From NCBI RefSeq assembly GCF_040783535.2, contig NZ_JBFONW020000002.1, positions 434,001 through 498,000 on the forward strand: DNA of 64,000 nt, read 5' to 3'. The translations under genes and the position numbers were made by a program. The stretch is from Aestuariibius insulae (GTDB lineage: Bacteria > Pseudomonadota > Alphaproteobacteria > Rhodobacterales > Rhodobacteraceae). The notes under the pieces are model-generated. The model saw nothing but the letters and a program-made list of their open reading frames with translations, did no database searches and was not told where the DNA came from. Positions 34,612 to 42,623 of this stretch are shown piece by piece. Positions within the stretch are counted from its first letter, which is position 1, and each line of letters starts with the position of its first letter.

Positions 34612-35457
34612 ATGACCGACTCGCTTCCGTCCTACGATTGGCCAACGCTTGATCCTGGCTGGGTTTGGCTCTGCGGCGCTGGCCCCGGCGATCCGGGGCT
34701 TCTAACGCTGCACGCGCTCAATGCTCTGCGGCAGGCCGATGTCGTCGTCTACGACGCTTTGGTCGAACCGGCGATCCTCGATTGGGCACCTCAGGCCGAA
34801 GCTGTCTATGCCGGGAAACGCGGCGGCAAACCCTCCGCCAAGCAGCGCGATATTTCCCTTCGCCTCGTGCAGTTTGCGCGCGACGGCAAACGCGTGCTCC
34901 GCCTTAAGGGAGGCGATCCTTTCGTCTTCGGGCGGGGCGGCGAGGAAGCTCAGACGTTGGTGCAGCACGGCATCCCGATCCGGATCATCCCGGGCATCTC
35001 CGCCGGGATCGGAGGGCTCGCCTATGCAGGCATCCCCGTCACACACCGCGACGTGAACCAGTCAGTGACCTTCGTCACAGGTCATGACCAATCCGGGCAG
35101 ACCCCCTCATCGCTCGACTGGCGGGCGATCGCGCAAGGCGCAGGCACGATCGTGATTTATATGGGCATGAAACACATCGCGCAGATCGCGGACCAGCTGA
35201 TTGCCGGAGGACGCCCGCCGGATGATCCGGTGGCCGTGGTTACAACGGCCACGACCCTAACGCAGACCGTTCTTGAAACCACGTTGAGCGACGCTCCCCG
35301 CGCTATTGCAGAGGCCGCGCTCGAGCCGCCGGCGATTATCTGCATCGGACGCGCTGTTCTCATGCGGCAAGTGCTCGACTGGCAAAGCCTGCTGGCCGAA
35401 GACGCGCCGCGTAATCTTGATCCGCTGGGCCGCGGCGAGGCGGCAGAAAGCGCGTGA
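34612..35457 (+). CDS. cobA: Uroporphyrinogen-III C-methyltransferase
   Basis: A 281-residue SAM-dependent tetrapyrrole methylase that forms precorrin-2, the branch point to cobalamin and sirohaem. The signatures are VWLCGAGPGDPGLLTLHAL, VVYDALVEPAILDWAP, RLKGGDPFVFGRGGEEA, IIPGISAGIGGLAYAGIPVTHRD and IVIYMGMKH. There is no attached HemD or CysG dehydrogenase domain, so this is the single-function CobA. It is followed after 13 bases by cobB. Confidence 0.95.
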   Translation: MTDSLPSYDWPTLDPGWVWLCGAGPGDPGLLTLHALNALRQADVVVYDALVEPAILDWAPQAEAVYAGKRGGKPSAKQRDISLRLVQFARDGKRVLRLKGGDPFVFGRGGEEAQTLVQHGIPIRIIPGISAGIGGLAYAGIPVTHRDVNQSVTFVTGHDQSGQTPSSLDWRAIAQGAGTIVIYMGMKHIAQIADQLIAGGRPPDDPVAVVTTATTLTQTVLETTLSDAPRAIAEAALEPPAIICIGRAVLMRQVLDWQSLLAEDAPRNLDPLGRGEAAESA

Positions 35458-35470
35458 GCCGCCCAAGCCA

Positions 35471-36739
35471 ATGTCCAGCCTGATTGTCACCGCTCCCGCC
35501 TCCGGGAGCGGCAAGACGACAGTGACCCTAGGGCTCCTGCGGGCCTATGCGCGACGAGGAGAGAAGATTAGCGGCGCTAAATCCGGTCCCGACTACATCG
35601 ATCCGCGCTTCCACGAAGCAGCCTGTGGCGCCCCCTGCCTGAACCTCGATACCTGGGCGATGTCCGAGAGCCGCATCCGGTCACTGGCAGCCGGAGAGGA
35701 CACGCTGATCGTAGAAGGTGCCATGGGTCTTTTTGACGGCGCGCCTCCGGATGGGCGCGGATCCAGTTCAGACCTAGCACGGCTCCTCGGCCTGCCTGTC
35801 CTCTTGGTCGTTGATGCTGGCAGGATGTCACAATCCGTAGCGGCTTTGGTGCAAGGATTTCTGAATCATGATCCCTCACTTCGGTTTGCAGGCATCGTCC
35901 TGAACCGCGTCGGCAGCCCGCGCCACGATGCACTGCTAAGACAGGCGCTCGCGACGCTTCCTGTCCCCGTTCTCGGATCAATCCCCCGCAGGGCAGACCT
36001 CGCCCACCCGTCCCGTCATCTGGGCCTTGTCCAGGCAGGCGAGCGGGCCGATCTCGACCGGTTCATTGAGGCTACCGCTGATCTTGTCGAAGCACATATC
36101 GACCTTGATGCGCTTGGCACTGCGATGACCCGCGCCGCGCCGCGCCCGGCCACTGCGGCAAACCGTTTTCCTCCACCAGGCCAGATCATCGCGATGGCGG
36201 GCGACAAGGCCTTCGCCTTCGCCTATCCCCATCTGCTCTCTGACTGGCGCTCCGCAGGCGCGGAGATCCGACCCTTCTCCCCCCTGGCAAACGACGCCGT
36301 CCCGGAGGCAGATATTGTCATCCTTCCGGGCGGATACCCCGAACTCCATGCCGGCAGACTTGCCGGTAATGCAACCTTCATGGACAGCCTCAGATCTTGC
36401 ACCGCTGAGATCTACGGCGAATGCGGTGGCTACATGGTACTCGGAGAGACCCTTACGGATGCAAGGGGCACATCGCATCGGATGGCCGGTCATCTCAAGC
36501 TCAGAACAAGCTTCGCCGAACGGCGTCTTCATCTGGGCTATCGCCGTGTCTCGGCGCAGGCTGGCCCCTTCAAGGGTCAATTCAGCGCGCATGAATTCCA
36601 CTATGCGACAACACTCTCTGCCAAGGGCACACCCCTCTTCGATGCGACGGATGCAGAAGGAACGAAGTGTCCCGCGATGGGGCTAATCCAAGGCCGTGTT
36701 TCGGGATCCTTCGCGCATCTCATCGACGTCTTGCCCTGA
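35471..36739 (+). CDS. cobB: Cobyrinic acid (hydrogenobyrinate) a,c-diamide synthase
   Basis: A 422-residue ATP-dependent amidotransferase. The N-terminal P-loop is VTAPASGSGKTTVTLGLLRAY; KSGPDYIDPRFHEAACGAPCLNLD and VEGAMGLFDG are CobB signatures. The C-terminal class I glutaminase domain has the nucleophile in YGECGGYMVLGE and the base in the segment HEFHY. ATG 35471 starts the P-loop domain directly; a longer frame runs back into cobA. It is the second gene of the cobA-cobB unit. Confidence 0.95.
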   Translation: MSSLIVTAPASGSGKTTVTLGLLRAYARRGEKISGAKSGPDYIDPRFHEAACGAPCLNLDTWAMSESRIRSLAAGEDTLIVEGAMGLFDGAPPDGRGSSSDLARLLGLPVLLVVDAGRMSQSVAALVQGFLNHDPSLRFAGIVLNRVGSPRHDALLRQALATLPVPVLGSIPRRADLAHPSRHLGLVQAGERADLDRFIEATADLVEAHIDLDALGTAMTRAAPRPATAANRFPPPGQIIAMAGDKAFAFAYPHLLSDWRSAGAEIRPFSPLANDAVPEADIVILPGGYPELHAGRLAGNATFMDSLRSCTAEIYGECGGYMVLGETLTDARGTSHRMAGHLKLRTSFAERRLHLGYRRVSAQAGPFKGQFSAHEFHYATTLSAKGTPLFDATDAEGTKCPAMGLIQGRVSGSFAHLIDVLP

Positions 36740-36766
36740 CCCCGCGACAGGCGTAGCGATGCATCC

Positions 36767-37999
36767 ATGAGCATCGCCCAGACCGACATCGACAGCCAGA
36801 TCGACGATCAGCGCGCGAAACGGAACGTTGCCGTTCTGGTCGCCGCTCAGGCGTTTCTTGGCAGTCAGATCACGATGATCTTCGTCGTCGGCGGTCTGGC
36901 AGGACAGGCGCTGTCTCCCAATCCTTGCCTCGCGACTCTCCCGATTTCGATGATAGTCTTCGGATCGATGACGACCGCGCCGTGGCTCGCGCAGGTCATG
37001 CAACGGTTTGGACGGCGCCCCGGCTTCCTGATCGGCGGAGCCGGAGGTCTACTGGGCTCGGCCATCGCGGCCTACGGCCTTTCGATCGCGGATTTCTGGA
37101 TCTTTCTTGCCGGATCCTATCTCACCGGGATCTACATGTCCGCGCAGGGCTTCTACCGCTTTGCGGCGACCGATACCGCCTCCGAAGCCTTCCGCCCCAA
37201 AGCGATTTCCTATGTTATGGCCGGCGGACTGATCTCTGCACTGATCGGCCCGCAACTGGTGAAGGTGACGGCCGATCTAACGGCGGTGCCGTACTTTGGC
37301 ACATATCTTGTGGCCATCGCGATCAACCTGATCGGCATGACGCTGTTCTTCTTTCTCGACATTCCAAAGCCCCCGACGGTCACTTCCTCGAGCCCCGTCT
37401 CCCGGTCCCGTCTCGAGCTTTTGAAGACACCGCGCATCGCAGTCGCAGTGATTTGCGCAATGGTCAGCTATGCGCTGATGAACCTGGTCATGACCTCCAC
37501 ACCCTTGGCTGTCGTCGGATGCGGCTTTTCCGTGAATGATGCCTCCGACATCGTGACCGCCCATGTCATCGCGATGTTCGCGCCCAGTTTCTTTACCGGT
37601 CATCTGATCGCACGTTTCGGAGCGACCAAGATCGTGGCGACCGGTCTTGTGATCCTCGCCGCGGCAGGGGTCGTCGGCCTGTCCGGCGTCGAGCTTACCA
37701 ACTTCTTTGCGGCCCTCGTCCTTCTGGGACTGGGATGGAACTTCGGCTTCATCGGGGCGACATCAATACTCGCCGCCGCCCATGCGCCGCACGAACGCGG
37801 CCGGGTCCAAGGCCTCAATGACGGACTTGTCTTCGGTTGCGTCACGATCGCCTCGCTGGCGTCTGGCGGGCTGATGAATTGCTCTGGCGGAACCGCCACC
37901 GAGGGCTGGAGCGCCGTCAATATCGCCATGGGTCCGTTTCTGGTGCTCGCAGGCGGCGCGCTTATCTGGTTGATGATGCAGCCCAGACGGGCAAGCTGA
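36767..37999 (+). CDS. Major facilitator superfamily transporter
   Basis: A 410-residue membrane protein with about 12 hydrophobic segments and the MFS fold. The loop 2-3 motif appears as QVMQRFGRRPGFLIGG. The segment GRVQGLNDGLVFGCVTIASL lies in the second half. The substrate cannot be told; it is 27 bases after cobB, so a link to cobalt or cobamide metabolism is conceivable but not shown. It ends 17 bases from the convergent NDUFAF6-like gene. Confidence 0.82.
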   Translation: MSIAQTDIDSQIDDQRAKRNVAVLVAAQAFLGSQITMIFVVGGLAGQALSPNPCLATLPISMIVFGSMTTAPWLAQVMQRFGRRPGFLIGGAGGLLGSAIAAYGLSIADFWIFLAGSYLTGIYMSAQGFYRFAATDTASEAFRPKAISYVMAGGLISALIGPQLVKVTADLTAVPYFGTYLVAIAINLIGMTLFFFLDIPKPPTVTSSSPVSRSRLELLKTPRIAVAVICAMVSYALMNLVMTSTPLAVVGCGFSVNDASDIVTAHVIAMFAPSFFTGHLIARFGATKIVATGLVILAAAGVVGLSGVELTNFFAALVLLGLGWNFGFIGATSILAAAHAPHERGRVQGLNDGLVFGCVTIASLASGGLMNCSGGTATEGWSAVNIAMGPFLVLAGGALIWLMMQPRRAS

Positions 38000-38016
38000 C
38001 TGCTCACCGGCAGATC

Positions 38017-38775
38017 CTAGGAAAAACCCAATCGCATCAGGCGCAAGCTCGATCCGAAGGGCGATAGTCCCATCCAGCCCTCACTGACCAAACCGGGCCG
38101 AGCGCGAACCTGCCCCAGAAGCGCAGGCGCCTGCCATGCCTCGAGAATGGCTGCACGCGCAGGTGTTCCGACCTGCCTCATGACCCGGCGCAAGGGCGGC
38201 ATATTGGTCAGCGCCCGATCCGCCAGAGCCGCGATCGCCTCGGCCCGGCCATCCACAAGGGGGATCCGGCCTGCCGCCTCCAGATCCGGGACGGCCTGCA
38301 AAAACCGCGCCAGACCGGAGGCGAAGGCAACCCGCCGAACATCACCCTCCGTCTCGCCCGGCGCCCCGAAAGAGCGCGCCGCTGTCCACATTAGATTTCC
38401 AGCTGTAGACTGGATATAGGCGTCGAACGCAGCAGCATCCTTAAAGGCGGCCTTCTCGATGTCCCACCGGCGCGCATCGATCAGCGCCTCCAGCAGATCC
38501 GCCGCCGGACCGTCGATAAACCCCATCGCATCTACGACCTCGTGACGCCGCGCTGTCCCGTCGCCAGCCAGCTCTTGCAGGACGTCGCGCCACCACTGCA
38601 GCCGCATCTCGGCGATCATCGGCTCTTGGGTGACCCACGGCGCCCGAGCTACCTCGAGATTAAAGGCATAGAGCGGAAAGAGCACATCGCGCGCAGCCAC
38701 AGGCACCACCATCGCCGCCCGGAACCGGTCCGGATCGCCGCGTTCGACCAAGGCCGCGCAGGCCGCAACGCTCAT
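38017..38775 (-). CDS. Squalene/phytoene synthase-family protein (NDUFAF6-like)
   Basis: A 252-residue all-helical protein related to phytoene synthases. LYAFNLEVARAPWVTQEPMIAEMRLQWWRD matches the first conserved region but has no DDxxD metal motif, and the second region reads GLARFLQAVPDLEAAGRIPL instead of the usual RDvxED-type sequence. Prenyl diphosphate condensation is therefore unlikely. The human homologue NDUFAF6 helps assemble complex I; the same role here is inferred by family only. It overlaps cimA by 4 bases and is transcribed with it. Confidence 0.8.
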   Translation of the reverse strand: MSVAACAALVERGDPDRFRAAMVVPVAARDVLFPLYAFNLEVARAPWVTQEPMIAEMRLQWWRDVLQELAGDGTARRHEVVDAMGFIDGPAADLLEALIDARRWDIEKAAFKDAAAFDAYIQSTAGNLMWTAARSFGAPGETEGDVRRVAFASGLARFLQAVPDLEAAGRIPLVDGRAEAIAALADRALTNMPPLRRVMRQVGTPARAAILEAWQAPALLGQVRARPGLVSEGWMGLSPFGSSLRLMRLGFS

Positions 38776-40385
38776 CGGCTGTCCCGGACCAGCTTCCAGC
38801 GCACCGCGTCGAGAAGCGCCTCGAAGCTGGCATCGACGATATTCGCGCTGACCCCGACTGTGGACCAGCGGCGTCCTTCGGCATCCTCGCTGTCAATCAC
38901 AACGCGGGTCACAGCATCCGTGCCGCCATCCATGATCCGAACTTTGAAGTCGACAAGCCGAATATCCTCGACCAGTGCCTGGTAGGGCCCCAGATCTTTG
39001 GCGAGTGCCTTGGCCAAAGCGTTGACGGGCCCGCGGTCGCTGCCGGTCTCGTCCATGCTTTCGCTGACCGACAACATCTTGGCATCGCCGACCTTCACGA
39101 CAACGACGGCTTCGGAAAGAGACACCATCCGGTCATACTTGTTCTTGCGCCGCTCGACGGTCACGCGGTAGCGCTTGACCTCGAAAAACTCTGGCAACTC
39201 TCCCAGTTCAGCACGAGCCAGCAGCTCGAACGAGGCCTGAGCGGTATCGTAGGAGTAACCGCGCGCCTCCCGGTCCTTGACCGCCTCGAGGATCCGCCCC
39301 AGCGCAGGATCATCCGCCTCAACCTCGATCCCGGCCGCCTTCAGGCGCGTGCGAAGGTTGGAACGGCCCGCCTGATTGGACATCGGAACGAGGCGCGTAT
39401 TCCCGACGGCCTCGGGTGCGATATGCTCATAGAGCGCCGGATCTTTGGCGATCGCGCTGGCATGCAGCCCGGCCTTGTGCGCAAAGGCAGAGGCCCCGAC
39501 ATAAGGCGCCTGCCGCATCGAAATCCGGTTCAGGATATCATCGAGCATCCGCGACACCCGCGTGAGATCCCGCAAAGCAGAGCGTCCGACGCCGATCTCG
39601 TACCGATCCGCATAGCGCTCCTTCAGCAGCAGCGTCGGAATCAACGTCGTTAGGTTGGCATTCCCGCAGCGCTCTCCGAGCCCGTTGAGCGTTCCTTGGA
39701 TCTGCCGCGCGCCTGCTTCGACCGCCGCAAGCGAATTGGCGACGGCCTGTCCGGTATCGTCATGGGTGTGAATTCCGACGTGATCCCCGGGGATCCCCGC
39801 ATCGATCACGGCACGCACTCCGGCGGCGATCTCGGCGGGTAACGCCCCGCCATTTGTATCGCAAAGCACGACCCAACGCGCCCCTGCCTCGTAAGCCGCC
39901 TTGCAGGCGGCTATCGCATAGCCTGCATCCGAGCGTAGCCCGTCAAAGAAATGCTCCGCATCGAACAGAGCCTCCCGCCCGCTCGCCACGAGATGCGCAA
40001 CCGAGGCGCGGATGTTCTCCAGATTATCCTCGCCCGACACGCCCAGCGCGTCGCGGACATGGACGTCATGCGCCTTCCCGACCAGACAAATGCCTTTCGT
40101 TCCGGCATTGAGAACCGCCGCCAGCACATCATCGTTCTGAGCCGACCGCCCGGCCCGCTTCGTCATTCCGAACGCCGTCAGCGTGGCGCGGCCCTTTGGC
40201 GCGGCCTCGAAGAATGCGCTGTCGGTCGGGTTCGCGCCGGGCCAACCGCCCTCGATATAGTCAATCCCCAAATCATCGAGCGCCCGCGCGATCCGCTGCT
40301 TCTCCGCCGTGGAGAACTGAACCCCATGGGTCTGCTGCCCGTCCCGCAACGTGGTGTCGTAGAGGTAGAGGCGCTGTTTAGTCAT
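38772..40385 (-). CDS. cimA: (R)-citramalate synthase
   Basis: A 537-residue enzyme of the 2-isopropylmalate synthase family. It condenses pyruvate with acetyl-CoA to citramalate, the first step of the threonine-independent route to isoleucine. The start LYLYDTTLRDGQQTHGVQFS is the signature; GIHTHDDTGQAVANSLAAVEAGARQIQGTLNGLGERCGN holds metal ligands. The C-terminal LeuA-type allosteric domain is present (from about residue 410), so isoleucine feedback is expected. The start overlaps the cysS stop by 8 bases, and a Cys/Ile-rich leader peptide precedes cysS, so the two genes may share attenuation. Confidence 0.93.
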   Translation of the reverse strand: MTKQRLYLYDTTLRDGQQTHGVQFSTAEKQRIARALDDLGIDYIEGGWPGANPTDSAFFEAAPKGRATLTAFGMTKRAGRSAQNDDVLAAVLNAGTKGICLVGKAHDVHVRDALGVSGEDNLENIRASVAHLVASGREALFDAEHFFDGLRSDAGYAIAACKAAYEAGARWVVLCDTNGGALPAEIAAGVRAVIDAGIPGDHVGIHTHDDTGQAVANSLAAVEAGARQIQGTLNGLGERCGNANLTTLIPTLLLKERYADRYEIGVGRSALRDLTRVSRMLDDILNRISMRQAPYVGASAFAHKAGLHASAIAKDPALYEHIAPEAVGNTRLVPMSNQAGRSNLRTRLKAAGIEVEADDPALGRILEAVKDREARGYSYDTAQASFELLARAELGELPEFFEVKRYRVTVERRKNKYDRMVSLSEAVVVVKVGDAKMLSVSESMDETGSDRGPVNALAKALAKDLGPYQALVEDIRLVDFKVRIMDGGTDAVTRVVIDSEDAEGRRWSTVGVSANIVDASFEALLDAVRWKLVRDSR

Positions 40386-42009
40386 CGCTAGTTTCGATCA
40401 TTTCTTCCAGTAAAGGAACAAGAACATAATGAACATATGCTCTCTCTCCTATTTTTTTAACCTCAATCAACAAGTCTTGGATAAGCGCATCAGGTTGGTG
40501 TCCACTATCTAAGATAGGTTGACCAATAAGACCTATCTTAGATAATGAATTTAGAATTTCTTGCTCAATTCTTGTATTATTTTTTAGGTCTGAAAAAAAT
40601 TTGTTTCCGTCTTTTCGAGAGATTTTCGAAAGATTAATTTCCACACTACTAAAATCAGGTTCCCATTCTGTCCCTTCAGGGGCATCCCGGAGCGCAAGTC
40701 CATAAAGCTTTAGTTGATTTCGAATCTCATCAGCGCGCGAGAAATTTCCTATTTTTTTTGCCTCAAAGCGCTTAGTTAAGATCTGCTCTACCGACTGAGC
40801 TATTGTATCTCGAAGGACATCAGTAGTCTTCTCATTAGATTCAAGATCTTTTTGTAGTAATCCGAGTAGACAACCAGTCGCTTTCAATGCCTCAAACTCT
40901 TGTTGAGCGAAAAGGCTGTGCATCCGAGCTATAACTTCAGAAATATTAAGATCATCTGACAAAGCATCGCTTGCTTGCTCAGCAGTCATATCGATTTCTA
41001 CATCTCGAACAGCCATACGCCACTTTTTGAGCGTAGCCTCCGCCTCCTCCCGCTTCTTCTCCGTCCAGTCCATCGGCTTGCGGTAATGCGTCGACAGCAT
41101 CACGAAGCGGATGACCTCTCCCGGCACCCCTTGCTCCAACAGATCCCGCACCGTGAAAAAGTTGCCCAGCGATTTGGACATCTTCTTGCCTTCGACCTGC
41201 AGCATCTCGTTATGCATCCAGATCTTCGCAAAGCCGTGCCCGGCGCAATGCGATTGAGCGATCTCGTTCTCGTGGTGCGGGAATTGCAGGTCAATCCCGC
41301 CGCCATGGATATCGAAGCTCTCCCCGAGCAGCTCATGCGCCATCGCCGAGCATTCGATATGCCAACCGGGCCGGCCCCGGCCCCAGGGTGAGTCCCATCC
41401 CGGAAGCTCGTCATCGGATGGCTTCCAAAGTACGAAGTCCATCGGATTGCGCTTGTACGGAGCCACCTCGACCCGCGCGCCCGCGATCATGTCCTCGACC
41501 GCGCGGCCTGACAGCGATCCATAGTCGGAATAGCTCTCTACAGCAAAAAGGACGTGTCCCTCCGCCTCATAAGCATGCCCTTTCTCGATCAGATCCCCGA
41601 TCATCGCAATCATCTGCGGGATGAACTCGGTCGCGCGCGGCTCATGATCCGGACGAAGGGCGCCCAGCGCGTCCATGTCCTCGTGATACCAGCGGATCGT
41701 CTCGTCGGACCGCTCGCGGACCAGCTCTTCCAATGTGCCTTCCGCACCGGCTTCCTTGCGAGCCAGAGCGGTCGCGTTGATCTTGTCATCCACATCCGTG
41801 AAGTTGCGCACATAGGTGACGTGATCCGCCCCGTATTCATGCCGAAGCAACCGGTAGAGCACATCGAAGACGAGAACCGGCCGCGCATTTCCCAGATGCG
41901 CCCGGTCATAAACGGTCGGCCCGCAGACATACATACGCACGTTCTGAGGATCCAAGGGGGCAAGCACCTCCTTGGTCTTGGTCTTGGTGTTCCAAAGCCG
42001 GATCGTCAT
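40378..42009 (-). CDS. cysS: Cysteinyl-tRNA synthetase with AT-rich 3' end and C-terminal extension
   Basis: A 543-residue class I synthetase charging tRNA-Cys. The zinc Cys and HIGH-type motif are in YVCGPTVYDRAHLGNARP, zinc ligands also in HIECSAMAHELLG and HGGGIDLQFPHHENE, and the KMSKS loop in GKKMSKSLGNF. The catalytic core is GC-rich like its neighbours. From about position 41,010 down to the stop the DNA becomes AT-rich (28-40% G+C in hand-counted lines), covering the anticodon-binding domain. After the usual end near TEWEPDFSS the protein runs on for some 75 residues of unrecognised, Lys/Ile-rich sequence. The patch stops at the cimA start. The gene is preceded by a 12-codon Cys/Ile leader. 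Confidence 0.93.
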   Translation of the reverse strand: MTIRLWNTKTKTKEVLAPLDPQNVRMYVCGPTVYDRAHLGNARPVLVFDVLYRLLRHEYGADHVTYVRNFTDVDDKINATALARKEAGAEGTLEELVRERSDETIRWYHEDMDALGALRPDHEPRATEFIPQMIAMIGDLIEKGHAYEAEGHVLFAVESYSDYGSLSGRAVEDMIAGARVEVAPYKRNPMDFVLWKPSDDELPGWDSPWGRGRPGWHIECSAMAHELLGESFDIHGGGIDLQFPHHENEIAQSHCAGHGFAKIWMHNEMLQVEGKKMSKSLGNFFTVRDLLEQGVPGEVIRFVMLSTHYRKPMDWTEKKREEAEATLKKWRMAVRDVEIDMTAEQASDALSDDLNISEVIARMHSLFAQQEFEALKATGCLLGLLQKDLESNEKTTDVLRDTIAQSVEQILTKRFEAKKIGNFSRADEIRNQLKLYGLALRDAPEGTEWEPDFSSVEINLSKISRKDGNKFFSDLKNNTRIEQEILNSLSKIGLIGQPILDSGHQPDALIQDLLIEVKKIGERAYVHYVLVPLLEEMIETSDD

Positions 42010-42015
42010 GGGTCG

Positions 42016-42142
42016 TCCTCACGCGCGGGTGGCCGCGGGCTTAGCAACTCAAACGATCAAGGAAAACGTGAAAGAGCGGCCCGCGACGGATGTCAGCGGA
42101 TAATGCAGCAGATGATGCAGATGCCGTTCATGAGGCATCCTT
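42016..42142 (-). promoter_or_regulatory. cysS-cimA leader with mutually exclusive stems
   Basis: Reading on the minus strand: Shine-Dalgarno AAGGA (42142-42138), a 12-codon leader ORF, then two stems that cannot coexist. CGCGGGC at 42085-42079 can pair with GCCCGCG at 42040-42034 (7 bp). The latter also pairs as CGCGG (42037-42033) with CCGCG (42028-42024), a 5-bp stem with 4-base loop ending 4 bases before the cysS ribosome-binding site GAGGA (42020-42016). This is the arrangement of a translational attenuator. Basis: seen pairing; regulation inferred. Confidence 0.5.
42093..42131 (-). CDS. Cys/Ile-rich leader peptide upstream of cysS-cimA
   Basis: A 12-codon reading frame encoding MNGICIICCIIR, with AAGGA spaced 6 bases before the ATG. 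Codons 4-11 are ATC TGC ATC ATC TGC TGC ATT ATC, so 8 of 12 residues are Ile or Cys. It lies 46 bases after the end of the VOC gene and 83 bases before cysS, on the same strand. The downstream genes are cysteinyl-tRNA synthetase and citramalate synthase (isoleucine precursor), matching the two amino acids. A ribosome stall at these codons would report low charged tRNA-Cys or tRNA-Ile. I know of no described leader of this type; the coding call rests on the ribosome-binding site and this match. Confidence 0.65.
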   Translation of the reverse strand: MNGICIICCIIR

Positions 42143-42177
42143 ACCGCGGACCGGTCGGTGTCGCAAACCCAAAAGGC

Positions 42178-42555
42178 TCAGGCGTAGCTGACCACCTCGA
42201 TCTCGATCCCGTTCTCCTCCGTGAAGTAAAAGCGCTTGCCCGGCTCGTAGTCCCCGTGGTTTTCGGGTTTGTAGCCGCGCGCTTTCACCTTCTCTTCCAC
42301 CGCATCAAGATCGCCGACCACCACGCCGATATGATTGAGCCCGCCGCGCGTCCCATAAGACAACTCCTCGGCATTGGACGGATCACCGGGACTATAGATC
42401 GCGAGATAACTCTCCTCGTCGCCCACATGTTTGGTGTGTCCCCCCATCATCGCGTCGCCTTGCCACCGAATCTTCCACCCGAAAAGATCACACAGCATCT
42501 CTGCCGTTTGCGCAGGATCGACGACCGTCACATTTACATGTTCCAAGGATGCCAT
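42178..42555 (-). CDS. VOC (glyoxalase/bleomycin resistance fold) protein under SoxR control
   Basis: A 125-residue single VOC domain: SLEHVNVTVVDPAQTAEMLCDLFGWKI at the N-terminus, GLNHIGVVVGDLDAVEEKV in the second module, and the closing metal-ligand Glu in NGIEIEVVSY. Histidines and glutamate could bind a divalent metal. Glyoxalase, dioxygenase or drug-binding roles are possible; none is indicated. ATG 42555 with AGGAG 7 bases upstream is chosen over 42618. It is divergent from soxR and its promoter has a SoxR box within a 19-bp spacer, so it should be induced by redox-cycling compounds. It could bind or detoxify such a molecule. Confidence 0.85.
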   Translation of the reverse strand: MASLEHVNVTVVDPAQTAEMLCDLFGWKIRWQGDAMMGGHTKHVGDEESYLAIYSPGDPSNAEELSYGTRGGLNHIGVVVGDLDAVEEKVKARGYKPENHGDYEPGKRFYFTEENGIEIEVVSYA

Positions 42556-42587
42556 TGTCTTTCTCCTATTCTCTGTCTGGAGAATCA

Positions 42588-42618
42588 TTGATAATTTCTC
42601 AACCAAAGTTGAGATCAA
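42588..42618 (-). promoter_or_regulatory. MerR-type promoter of the VOC gene with 19-bp spacer
   Basis: On the minus strand, -35 TTGATC (42618-42613) and -10 TATCAA (42593-42588) are separated by 19 bases, the over-long spacer typical of MerR-family activated promoters. The SoxR box lies across this spacer. The layout mirrors E. coli soxS, whose box is also followed by AATTAT. Confidence 0.6.
42597..42614. promoter_or_regulatory. SoxR box
   Basis: TCTCAACCAAAGTTGAGA is an 18-bp dyad with perfect 7-bp arms (TCTCAAC, GTTGAGA), close to the E. coli soxS box (CCTCAAGTTAACTTGAGG). It lies between the divergent VOC and soxR genes, ending 9 bases before the soxR ATG. Confidence 0.8.
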
Positions 42619-42623
42619 GAGCC

